Source: Stanieria sp. NIES-3757
GTDB lineage: Bacteria; Cyanobacteriota; Cyanobacteriia; Cyanobacteriales; Xenococcaceae
DNA length: 64,000 nucleotides
Assembly: GCA_002355455.1 (NCBI GenBank)
Contig: AP017375.1
Coordinates: 3,720,001 to 3,784,000 of the forward strand
Reading direction: 5' to 3'
Every line of letters starts with the position of its first letter. Positions within the stretch are counted from its first letter, which is position 1. The position numbers and the translations under genes are program-made. Shown piece by piece: positions 56,248-64,000 of the stretch. Below the pieces are notes generated by a model. It did no database searches, was not told the origin of the DNA, and was given only the letters and a program-made list of their open reading frames with translations.

Positions 56248-58476
56248 TTAGCCAACCCTGCTGGCAGTAGAAGCAATCACAAAGGCTGCATAGGTCAGAA
56301 CGTAGCCAAAGGCGAAGTGGGCTGCGCCAACTACACGAGCTTGAACGATTGAAAGAGCAACGGGCTTATCTTTCCAGCGAACAATGTTAGCTAGAGGAGT
56401 ACGCTCGTGCGCCCAAACAATAGTTTCAATTAACTCTTGCCAGTAACCACGCCAAGAGATGAGGAACATGAAACCAGTCGCCCAAGCTAAGTGTCCTAAG
56501 AGGAACATCCAAGCCCACACAGAAAGGTTATTAGTTCCGTAGGGATTGTAACCGTTAATTAGTGAAGCGGAATATCCCCAAAGGTAATCGCGGAACCAAC
56601 CCATTAGATAGGTAGAGTTTTCGTTGAACTGAGCAACGTTACCTTGCCAAATAGCGAGGTGTTTCCAGTGCCAGTAGAAAGTCAACCAGCCCAAGGTGTT
56701 TAACATCCAGAAAGAAGCGAGGTAAACGGAATCCCAAGCAGAGATATCACAAGTACCGCCACGACCAGGACCATCACAAGGGAAGGCAAAACCGAAGTCT
56801 TTTTTATCTGGCATAAGTTTAGAACCACGTGCATCTAAAGCACCTTTGACCAAAATCAAAGTAGTGGTGTGTAAACCTAATGCGATCGCATGATGGACTA
56901 AAAAGTCTCCAGGACCAATGGTCAAAAATAGGGAGTTAGTACCGCTATTGATTGCGTCTAACCAACCTGGTAACCAGGTATTACCATAATTTGGCCAAGC
57001 AGTATAAGCAATACTATCTGGATTGGATAATAGAGTATCAAATCCATACAGAGCCTTACCGTGAGCAGCCTGAATCCACTGAGCAAAAACAGGCTCGATC
57101 AAAATTTGTTTTTCAGGAGTACCAAAGGCAACTACAACATCGTTGTGAACGTATAAACCTAAGGTATGGAATCCAAGGAAGAGAGATACCCAGCTTAAGT
57201 GAGAAATAATCGCTTCTTTGTGGTCTAAAACCCTTGCCAAAACGTTGTTTTTGTTGGCTTCAGGATCATAATCACGTACCCAGAAGATGGCACCATGCGC
57301 AAAAGCACCAAGCATCAAGAAACCAGCAATATACTGATGGTGAGTATAAAGAGCTGCTTGAGTAGTGTAATCCTTAGCAATAAAAGCATAAGGAGGCATA
57401 GAATACATGTGTTGGGCAACTAAAGAAGTAATTACACCTAAACAAGCCAAGTGCCATCCTAATTGGAAGTGCAGAGAATTGTTGTAAGTGTCGTAGATTC
57501 CTTTGTGACCTGCACCTAAGACTCCACCAAAAGGAGTTCCTTCTGGGGGTCTGTGAGCTTCCAAAATCTCTTTCATGCTGTGACCGATACCAAAGTTGGT
57601 ACGGTACATATGACCAGCAATAATAAAGATAACTGCGATCGCCAAGTGGTGATGAGCGATATCTGTTAACCAAAGAGATTCCGTTTGGGGATGAAAGCCA
57701 CCTAAGAAGGTTAAAATTGCAGTTCCTGCTCCTTCAGAAGTTCCAAATACATGGTTAGCAGTATCTGGATTCTGAGCATAGGCACCCCAATTGAGGCTAA
57801 AGAAAGGTCCTAAACCTGCGGGATGGGGAGGAGTAGATAGGAAGTTATCCCAACCTACGTGTTGTCCTCTGGACTCAGGAATTGCTACGTGAACCAAGTG
57901 ACCGGTCCAAGCTAAGGAGCTAACCCCAAATAAACCAGCTAAGTGATGGTTCATCCGAGATTCAGCATTTTTAAACCAAGCTAAACTAGGACGGAACTTG
58001 GGTTGTAGGTGCAACCAACCTGCAAACAAGAACAAGGAAGCCAAAATCAGTAAGAAGATCGCTCCTTGATAAAGGTCTTGGTTGTTGGTCATCCCAATGG
58101 TATAGAACCAGTGGTAAACACCAGAATAAGAAATATCTACTGGATAAGAAGCACCAGCTTGAGTAAAAGCATCTACTGCTGCATCACCAAACTGAGGATC
58201 CCAAATCGCATGAGCGATGGGACGAATATTTAAAGGATCTTTAATCCACTGTTCAAAGTTACCTTGCCAGGCTACGTGAAACAGAGTACCGGAAGTCCAC
58301 AAGAAAATGATTGCAATATGACCGAAGTGGGAAGCAAAAATCTTTTGATAAAGATTTTCTTCAGTCATGCCATCATGAAGCTCAAAGTCATGAGCAGTGG
58401 CAATTCCGTACCAGATTCGACGTGTTGTTGGGTCTTGTGCAAGATCCTGGCTAAATTTTGGAAATTTAGTTGCCAT
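56248..58476 (-). CDS. psaB: Photosystem I P700 apoprotein A2
   Basis: One half of the photosystem I reaction-centre heterodimer. Its 742 residues carry 11 transmembrane helices and the chlorophyll, phylloquinone and [4Fe-4S] FX sites. The FX loop [18 protein letters not shown] is intact, as are the start ([20 protein letters not shown]) and end ([10 protein letters not shown]). It is the second gene of psaA-psaB. A GAGGAG ribosome-binding site lies about 14 nt upstream of the ATG. Confidence 0.99.
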   Translation of the reverse strand: MATKFPKFSQDLAQDPTTRRIWYGIATAHDFELHDGMTEENLYQKIFASHFGHIAIIFLWTSGTLFHVAWQGNFEQWIKDPLNIRPIAHAIWDPQFGDAAVDAFTQAGASYPVDISYSGVYHWFYTIGMTNNQDLYQGAIFLLILASLFLFAGWLHLQPKFRPSLAWFKNAESRMNHHLAGLFGVSSLAWTGHLVHVAIPESRGQHVGWDNFLSTPPHPAGLGPFFSLNWGAYAQNPDTANHVFGTSEGAGTAILTFLGGFHPQTESLWLTDIAHHHLAIAVIFIIAGHMYRTNFGIGHSMKEILEAHRPPEGTPFGGVLGAGHKGIYDTYNNSLHFQLGWHLACLGVITSLVAQHMYSMPPYAFIAKDYTTQAALYTHHQYIAGFLMLGAFAHGAIFWVRDYDPEANKNNVLARVLDHKEAIISHLSWVSLFLGFHTLGLYVHNDVVVAFGTPEKQILIEPVFAQWIQAAHGKALYGFDTLLSNPDSIAYTAWPNYGNTWLPGWLDAINSGTNSLFLTIGPGDFLVHHAIALGLHTTTLILVKGALDARGSKLMPDKKDFGFAFPCDGPGRGGTCDISAWDSVYLASFWMLNTLGWLTFYWHWKHLAIWQGNVAQFNENSTYLMGWFRDYLWGYSASLINGYNPYGTNNLSVWAWMFLLGHLAWATGFMFLISWRGYWQELIETIVWAHERTPLANIVRWKDKPVALSIVQARVVGAAHFAFGYVLTYAAFVIASTASRVG

Positions 58477-58671
58477 AGGTCTTTAGGAATTCTCCTCTGG
58501 TTAAAAATGAGACTAAAACAATTACTTGTAGCTCATTTTCTTTTTTTTTTACCACCTACGAAATATTTATTCTCGGTAGTAAGTTTGTTAAAAACGGTTT
58601 TCAATTTGGGTTGATTAACCGTAAAGTTTGCTGATTTTGAACTTTCTTGCTGTTTGAGCAAGTTAGTTTAC

Positions 58672-58726
58672 CAATCTTGATGGGATAGTTTAAGCTCTTC
58701 ACCCCAACCATCCCACAAAGATTGGT
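58672..58726 (-). other. psaA-psaB intergenic hairpin
   Basis: CCAATCTT (58672-58679) pairs with AAGATTGG (58719-58726), and TGGGAT pairs with ATCCCA inside it, giving about 14 paired positions around a 23-nt loop. It starts 20 bp after the psaA stop and lacks a T-run. Processing or partial attenuation between psaA and psaB is an inference. Confidence 0.5.
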
Positions 58727-58745
58727 GGAAAGACATTAATTATTT

Positions 58746-61001
58746 TTATCCTAGTGAAATAGTCCTCGCCAGGAAGAACGCCCAGGTAGTAACAATTCCC
58801 CCTAGGAGATAGTGAGCTACTCCAACTGCACGACCTTGAGTAATACTCAAAGCACGAGGCTGAATTGATGGAGCTACTTTAAGTTTATTATGCGCCCAAA
58901 CAATTGATTCAATCAATTCTTGCCAATAACCACGTCCACTAAAGAGGAACATTAAGCTAAAAGCAAAAACGAAATGACCAGCTAGGAACATAATGCCATA
59001 GGCTGACAAAGCTGAGCCGTAGGAGTTAATTACCTGAGAGGCTTGAGCCCAAAGGAAGTCGCGCAACCAACCATTAATGGTAATTGCACTTTGAGCAAAG
59101 TTGCCATTGGTAACATGGGAAACTGTGCCATCATTTGCTACTGTACCCCAGACATCGGATTGCATTTTCCAACTGAAGTGGAAAAGTACAACGGAGATGG
59201 AGTTATACATCCAGAATAAGCCTAAGAAAACATGATCCCAAGCAGATACTTGACAAGTACCACCCCTTCCAGGTCCGTCACAAGGGAAGCGGAAACCTAA
59301 TTTCATCTTGTCGGGAATCAAGCGAGAACTCCGAGCAAAGAGAACACCTTTAAGCAGAATTAATACAGTTACGTGAATGGTAAAAGCATGAATATGATGC
59401 ACCATAAAGTCTGCTGTGCCTAGAGCAATAGGCATCATCGCTACTTTACCACCAACTGCAATTACATCACCGCCAAAAGCATAACTTGCTGGTTCTAAAG
59501 CTGTAGGTGCAGTTCCGCCTGGAGCTAAAGTATGAATATTTTGTACCCACTGAGCAAAGATTGGCTGTAGCTGAATCCCTGTATCAGAGAACATATCTTG
59601 AGGGCGACCAAAAGCACGCATAGTATCGTTGTGGACATAAAGTCCAAAGCTATGGAAGCCTAGGAAGATACATACCCAGTTTAGATGGGAAATAATTGCA
59701 TCTCTATGACGAAGGACTCGGTCTAATAGATTATCAACATTCTTAGCTGGATCGTAATCGCGAACCATGAAGATAGCACCGTGCGCGCCTGCTCCAACAA
59801 TCAAGAAACCGCCAATCCAGACGTGGTGAGTAAATAAAGATAGCTGGGTAGCATAATCGATCGCTTGATAGGGATAGGGAGGCATGGCGTACATGTGATG
59901 CGCCACAATAATGCTCAAAGAACCGAGTAAAGCTAGGTTAATCGCTAGTTGAGCATGCCAAGAAGTAGTCAAAATTTCATAGAGTCCTTGATGTCCTTTA
60001 CCAGTGAAAGGTCCGCGATGATTCTCCAGAATTTCTTTCATGCTGTGACCGATACCCCAATTGGTACGGTACTGATGACCAGCAATGATCAAGAGGACAG
60101 CGAGCGCTAAATGGTGATGCGCTGAATCGGAGAGCCACAAACCACCAGTTACTGGGTTCAATCCTCCTTTGAAGGTCAAGAAGTCAGAATATACTCCCCA
60201 ATTTAAGGTAAAGAAAGGTTTTAGACCTTGTGCAAAACTGGGGTATAGCTCTGCCATCTTGCTGCTATCGAGAATGAACTCATGGGGCAAGGGGATGTCG
60301 CTAGGAGCAACACCTGCATCTAAGAGCTTGTTAATTGGTAAAGATACATGGATTTGATGACCAGCCCAACCAAGAGAACCACAACCTAATAGTCCAGCTA
60401 AATGGTGGTTCATCATTGATTCTGCATTTTGGAACCACTCAAGCTTAGGAGCTCTTTTATGATAGTGGAACCAACCAGCAAAGATCATCAGGGCTGCCAT
60501 AACTAGACCACCAATGGCAGTGCAGTATAACTGATAGCCATTAGTAAATCCAGAGGCACGCCAGAGATAGAACAATCCAGAGGTAATCTGGATTCCGTGG
60601 AAACCACCACCGACATCGCCATTTAAAATTCCTTGACCAACAACTGGCCAAACAACTTGTGCGCTGGGCTTAATAGCGGTGGGATTGGCTAACCAAGCTT
60701 CGTAGTTGGAGAAGCGAGCACCATGGAAGTACATACCGCTTAACCAAACGAAGATAACTGCTAAGTGACCAAAATGTGCGCTGAAGATTTTCCGAGAAAT
60801 ATCTTCAAGATCGCTAGTATGGCTGTCAAAATCATGTGCATCGGCGTGGAGATTCCAAATCCAAGTTGTAGTTTTGGGACCTCTCGCCAGAGTGCGATCA
60901 AAATGACCAGGTTTGCCCCACTTCTCGAATGAAGTAGGTACTGGATCGTTATCAACCGTTACTTTGACTTTCGCCTCTTCTCTTTGAGGACTGATTGTCA
61001 T
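58746..61001 (-). CDS. psaA: Photosystem I P700 apoprotein A1
   Basis: The other half of the photosystem I core, 751 residues with 11 transmembrane helices. The FX loop [18 protein letters not shown] is intact, and the phylloquinone and P700 helices ([34 protein letters not shown]) are conserved. The N-terminus is [14 protein letters not shown] strong GAGGAGAAT ribosome-binding site lies just upstream of the ATG. psaB follows 269 bp downstream. Confidence 0.99.
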   Translation of the reverse strand: MTISPQREEAKVKVTVDNDPVPTSFEKWGKPGHFDRTLARGPKTTTWIWNLHADAHDFDSHTSDLEDISRKIFSAHFGHLAVIFVWLSGMYFHGARFSNYEAWLANPTAIKPSAQVVWPVVGQGILNGDVGGGFHGIQITSGLFYLWRASGFTNGYQLYCTAIGGLVMAALMIFAGWFHYHKRAPKLEWFQNAESMMNHHLAGLLGCGSLGWAGHQIHVSLPINKLLDAGVAPSDIPLPHEFILDSSKMAELYPSFAQGLKPFFTLNWGVYSDFLTFKGGLNPVTGGLWLSDSAHHHLALAVLLIIAGHQYRTNWGIGHSMKEILENHRGPFTGKGHQGLYEILTTSWHAQLAINLALLGSLSIIVAHHMYAMPPYPYQAIDYATQLSLFTHHVWIGGFLIVGAGAHGAIFMVRDYDPAKNVDNLLDRVLRHRDAIISHLNWVCIFLGFHSFGLYVHNDTMRAFGRPQDMFSDTGIQLQPIFAQWVQNIHTLAPGGTAPTALEPASYAFGGDVIAVGGKVAMMPIALGTADFMVHHIHAFTIHVTVLILLKGVLFARSSRLIPDKMKLGFRFPCDGPGRGGTCQVSAWDHVFLGLFWMYNSISVVLFHFSWKMQSDVWGTVANDGTVSHVTNGNFAQSAITINGWLRDFLWAQASQVINSYGSALSAYGIMFLAGHFVFAFSLMFLFSGRGYWQELIESIVWAHNKLKVAPSIQPRALSITQGRAVGVAHYLLGGIVTTWAFFLARTISLG

Positions 61002-61172
61002 GAGGATTCTCCTCTCTCGACAATGGATATTAGATGTTATTGGTAATCAGTTTTAAATTATGCAAATACGCAGTTTAAAAAACTACTTTGCCTTAATTTT
61101 GCTTACTTTCAACCCAGAAAATTGGGTTTTGGGCGTAAGCATTAATTAAGATGATAAAACTTCGTCCTCTTT

Positions 61173-61246
61173 TGTAATGGTCAAGCTTAACAAAATTTTA
61201 AAACATTCTAATTCTTGATTTTGTAAGGCTTAAGACTACCCTGTAA
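61173..61246 (-). promoter_or_regulatory. Candidate RpaB-type half-sites upstream of psaA
   Basis: Three TTACA strings on the psaA strand, at 61246-61242, 61226-61222 and 61177-61173, lie about 170-245 bp before the psaA start. Their 20 and 49 bp spacing does not match a full HLR1 box. This is offered only because RpaB controls psaA in other cyanobacteria. Confidence 0.25.
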
Positions 61247-61403
61247 ATCTCAAAAGTCAAGAAAAAACAAACTTTCTTCACAAAAGTCAATAAATTTTCT
61301 GTAAGTGCTGGTTATGACTTTGGAGAATTTAATCGATAGAAACGCTTAAGTTTATTTGATGGCAGAATGATATGTGTTGGGCTTTAAATATAGATTAATT
61401 TCG

Positions 61404-62507
61404 ATGAAAACTATTTTTGTTTATTTATTATTAATTAGTTTGACTTGGAATTTGTTTGGTTGTGGAGCAGACAATTCTAGTAAAGTTGCTTCAGAAAATG
61501 GTTGGCAACTTAATCCGCCCAGTTCGCCAGTAGGTTTTTTGGATAAAAGTACCTCAAAATTCACTTCAGCAGGAAAGCTATCAGAATCAGCACCGCCTCA
61601 AACAATTCAAGAACTCAATCAAAATTTTGAAAAATTTTATCCTCAAGTTGCTGTTTTATCTCCAACTTCAGACGAAATTTTTAATGACACAACGATTCAA
61701 GTCAAACTACAAGTCAAAAATTTTCCTATATTTAAAGACGAACAATTGGAAATGGGTCCTCATTTAAATTTAATTGTCGATAATGAACCCAACCGTCTCA
61801 TATACGATCTCAACGAACCAATTGTTTTAGAAAATCTTGCTCTCGGTACTCATACAATCAGAGTGTTTGCTGCTCGTCCTTGGGGTGAAAGTTTTAAAAA
61901 TCAAGAAGCTTATGCCCAGACAAGCTTTCATGTTTTAACAAAGACGAATAATAATCGACCCAATCCAACTTTACCTTTATTAACTTATAGTCTTCCTAAT
62001 GGTCAGTATAGTGCGGAGCCAATTTTACTTGATTTTTATTTAACTAATGCGCCACTGCATTTAGTAGCCCAAGAAAATCCTAACGATGAGATCAAAGATT
62101 GGCAAATCCGAGTCACAGTTAATGGAGAAAGTTTTTTACTTGATCAATGGCAACCAATTTATCTTCAAGGTTTTAAGCGGGGTAATAATTGGGTTCAGTT
62201 GGAATTGATTGATGAAGATGGCAATAATGTTGAAAATGCTTTTAATAATACAGTTAGATTAGTAACCTACGATCCAAGCCAATCTGATACTTTAGCTAAA
62301 TTAGTTAAAGGAAAAATTTCAGCAACTGAAGCAAGGGGAATTGTAGAGCAGGGATATCAAGCTAAGTTAAATCAAATACCTGAAGTAAAAGAGACAATTG
62401 TTCCTGAAACCGAAAGTCCTCAAGAACAACTACAAGCTGAAACTGAGTCAGAAATAGTTGAGCCATTGGAAGAAACAGAATCAACTTCTGCTGTAGAAGT
62501 AAATTAG
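61404..62507 (+). CDS. Putative lipoprotein of unknown function
   Basis: 367 residues from the ATG at 61404. The N-terminus is a lipoprotein signal (IFVYLLLISLTWNLFGC with the lipobox Leu-Phe-Gly-Cys). The mature part has two Ig-like or cadherin-like beta domains (about 90-200 and 205-310; IRVFAARPWGESFKNQEAYA, IRVTVNGESFLLDQWQPIYL), then an acidic Glu/Thr/Pro-rich tail. It is predicted to sit on the plasma or outer membrane. No partner gene is adjacent. Confidence 0.75.
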   Translation: MKTIFVYLLLISLTWNLFGCGADNSSKVASENGWQLNPPSSPVGFLDKSTSKFTSAGKLSESAPPQTIQELNQNFEKFYPQVAVLSPTSDEIFNDTTIQVKLQVKNFPIFKDEQLEMGPHLNLIVDNEPNRLIYDLNEPIVLENLALGTHTIRVFAARPWGESFKNQEAYAQTSFHVLTKTNNNRPNPTLPLLTYSLPNGQYSAEPILLDFYLTNAPLHLVAQENPNDEIKDWQIRVTVNGESFLLDQWQPIYLQGFKRGNNWVQLELIDEDGNNVENAFNNTVRLVTYDPSQSDTLAKLVKGKISATEARGIVEQGYQAKLNQIPEVKETIVPETESPQEQLQAETESEIVEPLEETESTSAVEVN

Positions 62508-62594
62508 TTAGTTTTCACCAGAAGATTAAGCTAGCTTATAGCAATAGATCTGCTCATGAAACTATAAAAGATTTTATGCTCAAGGGTGAGTGTG

Positions 62595-63539
62595 TCAACA
62601 CCAACTTAAAATCCCTTTTTCTCCATCAAGGTTAACTAGCTGCCCTACAGGTAAAGCAGCATTAACTCCATCATGTCCAAAAGGTAAATCAGAAACAATA
62701 GGAATGTTTAAGTCGGACAAGCGATCGCGTAATACCTCTTCGACAGTCCAGCTATTAAAACCTACAGGTGCATCACAACGACTAAAACGTCCTAAAGCAA
62801 TTCCTTTGATTCCTGTGAATGCTTTCATTAATCTCCATTGGGTTAACATTCTATCAATACGATAAGGAGCTTCGGTTACATCTTCTAAAGCCAAAATTAT
62901 GCCTTCAAAGGATGGTTGGATTGGAGTTTTGAGTAAATGGGTGGCAACAGTAAGATTAGCCGGTAAAAGAATACCTGTCGTTTGATTACCACCCCAACCT
63001 TGACCTTGTAATGGTTCTAATTTACGACCTTCAAGACAGTCAAATAACCTATTAACTGACCATTCTGGCTCCTTGGCTAAAGTAGTTAAAACTGGAGCGT
63101 GAACTCCACCAATGCCAATGGTGGCTAAACTCCACAGTAAACTAGTAACGTCTGAAAAGCCAACTAACCATTTACTATTGTATAAAGCAGATTTTGTCTT
63201 GGTTTGTTTTGGTAGATTTTTATTCCAATCCCAATCTTCCAACAATCTGGCACCACCATAACCTCCTCTAACACAAAGAATTGCTTGACAATTGCGATCG
63301 CTCCAAGCTTGAGCTAAGGCTTCTCGGCGTTGATGATCATCTCCTGCTAGATAACCATGACGATAATTCCAATTACTACCTAATTCGATTTGATAACCCC
63401 GCGATCGCCAGATGGCTAATCCTTGTTCTAAGGCTTCAAACTCTTTTAAAGCACCACTAGGAGCAATTACTGTAACTCGATCTCCTGGTTTTAAAGCTGG
63501 TGGAAGGTGACAAGGATAAGAGTTCGATTTTGCCATCAA
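62595..63539 (-). CDS. ldcA: LD-carboxypeptidase (peptidase S66)
   Basis: A serine peptidase that removes the terminal D-Ala from murein tetrapeptides during cell-wall recycling. Its 314 residues have the nucleophile Ser129 in GFSDVTSLL, the catalytic Glu in ALEDVTEAPYRIDRML and the His in PFGHDGVNAALPVG. No signal peptide is seen, so it acts in the cytoplasm. Starts at residues 1 and 2 (two consecutive Met) are equally possible. Confidence 0.93.
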   Translation of the reverse strand: MMAKSNSYPCHLPPALKPGDRVTVIAPSGALKEFEALEQGLAIWRSRGYQIELGSNWNYRHGYLAGDDHQRREALAQAWSDRNCQAILCVRGGYGGARLLEDWDWNKNLPKQTKTKSALYNSKWLVGFSDVTSLLWSLATIGIGGVHAPVLTTLAKEPEWSVNRLFDCLEGRKLEPLQGQGWGGNQTTGILLPANLTVATHLLKTPIQPSFEGIILALEDVTEAPYRIDRMLTQWRLMKAFTGIKGIALGRFSRCDAPVGFNSWTVEEVLRDRLSDLNIPIVSDLPFGHDGVNAALPVGQLVNLDGEKGILSWC

Positions 63540-63581
63540 TAGTTTTGGAGTAATTTATTTGACCTCAACTATTTAAACCGA

Positions 63582-63797
63582 TCAATCACATTCACAACAA
63601 CGCATACATATTCTAAAAACAGCCAAAACCGTAATAATTTCGATTAATAATAACAATGACTGAGGAGTTAAAACTAATCCCCAAACTAACAAAATTGCTG
63701 CTGTGATGGCTGTGGAGAGTTGGACTACTTCTTCACTAACTTTCAAACCTACCCAGATTAGTATTAATCCAATCAACAAAAAAATTAACCAACTCAT
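63582..63797 (-). CDS. Small integral membrane protein
   Basis: 71 residues from the ATG at 63797 (a TTG at 63815 would add six). Two or three hydrophobic helices (WLIFLLIGLILIWVGL, STAITAAILLVWGLVL, LLLLIEIITVLAVF) end in a Cys-rich tail (ICMRCCECD). Cyanobacteria carry many such small membrane proteins. Function is unknown. Confidence 0.6.
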   Translation of the reverse strand: MSWLIFLLIGLILIWVGLKVSEEVVQLSTAITAAILLVWGLVLTPQSLLLLIEIITVLAVFRICMRCCECD

Positions 63798-63905
63798 AGC
63801 GATCGCTTTTATCAAGTTTTTCTATCACTTATCCCAATATTTTGATTCGATCTGTTGAAATATTGGTATCACAGTATACTTAAATAACGATTGACTATTA
63901 ATTAT

Positions 63906-64000
63906 TTAAGCCGTTATTCCTTGCTGGGTTTGCGACACAATATATTTAACTACTTCTTGATAGCTACCTGTTTTTTCATAAATTGCTAATTGTCTTTGTG
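63906..64000 (-). CDS. C-terminal end of an unidentified protein (partial)
   Basis: On the minus strand the frame entering from the right edge reads RQLAIYEKTGSYQEVVKYIV, then SQTQQGITA and a TAA at 63908-63906. It has good codon use and no interruption, so it is very likely the 3' end of a real gene. The product cannot be identified from 30 residues. Confidence 0.6.
   Translation of the reverse strand, partial: QRQLAIYEKTGSYQEVVKYIVSQTQQGITA

Noticed and set aside
1-64000. CRISPR arrays and tRNA or rRNA genes
   Set aside because: No evenly spaced direct repeats, and no tRNA T-loop or rRNA signatures, were found on reading the intergenic regions.

Overview
The window is chromosomal DNA from a cyanobacterium. 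It holds photosystem I (psaA-psaB), cytochrome b6f (petB-petD), a complete kaiABC clock locus, System II cytochrome c biogenesis genes (ccdA-ccs1), many HIP1 octamers (GCGATCGC) and large hybrid sensor kinases. Base composition is AT-rich. The presence of kaiA excludes Prochlorococcus, but the species cannot be named from the sequence alone. No rRNA, tRNA, CRISPR array or complete insertion sequence was seen.

Layout. 1-9.5 kb: the 3' part of a multi-PAS hybrid kinase, then a degenerate CBS/pseudo-receiver kinase divergent from kaiA-kaiB-kaiC, then a small winged-helix gene that ends 3 bp from kaiC. 9.9-20.5 kb: pntA-pntB transhydrogenase, nth, rseP-type protease, small conserved genes, an Mrr-type restriction enzyme, a UbiH-type hydroxylase and pyruvate dehydrogenase E2. 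Two identical 196-bp MITE-like elements lie 7,020 bp apart here. 20.5-27 kb: an M16 peptidase pair (one active, one inactive), a DUF29 gene broken by one stop codon, a candidate structured RNA, NAD kinase and an MscS channel. 27-31 kb: an accessory-looking patch with a secreted amidohydrolase, IS4 and IS5 family remnants, and pyrC. 31-37 kb: a geranylgeranyl reductase-family enzyme, prfC, petB-petD and ctpA. 37-47 kb: small acidic hypotheticals, an ethylene-receptor-like hybrid kinase followed by a REC-GGDEF-EAL regulator, radC, and a membrane GTPase-TPR protein. 46.6-64 kb: a 1,345-residue TPS-type exoprotein, a COP23-like protein, a TPR membrane protein, ccdA-ccs1, psaA-psaB, a lipoprotein, an LD-carboxypeptidase and a small membrane protein.

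Functional themes. Photosynthetic electron transport dominates (psaAB, petBD, ccdA-ccs1 for c-type cytochromes, pntAB for NADPH balance). Timing and signalling form the second theme: kaiABC, a possible accessory clock kinase beside it, a COP23-like protein and a receptor-kinase/c-di-GMP operon. Small palindromic GC-rich elements have entered both intergenic and coding DNA; at least three genes appear to carry in-frame copies. The strongest leads are the pseudokinase beside kaiA, the ethylene-receptor/c-di-GMP pair, the MITE and in-gene palindrome family, and the unassigned structured RNA near 24.0 kb.
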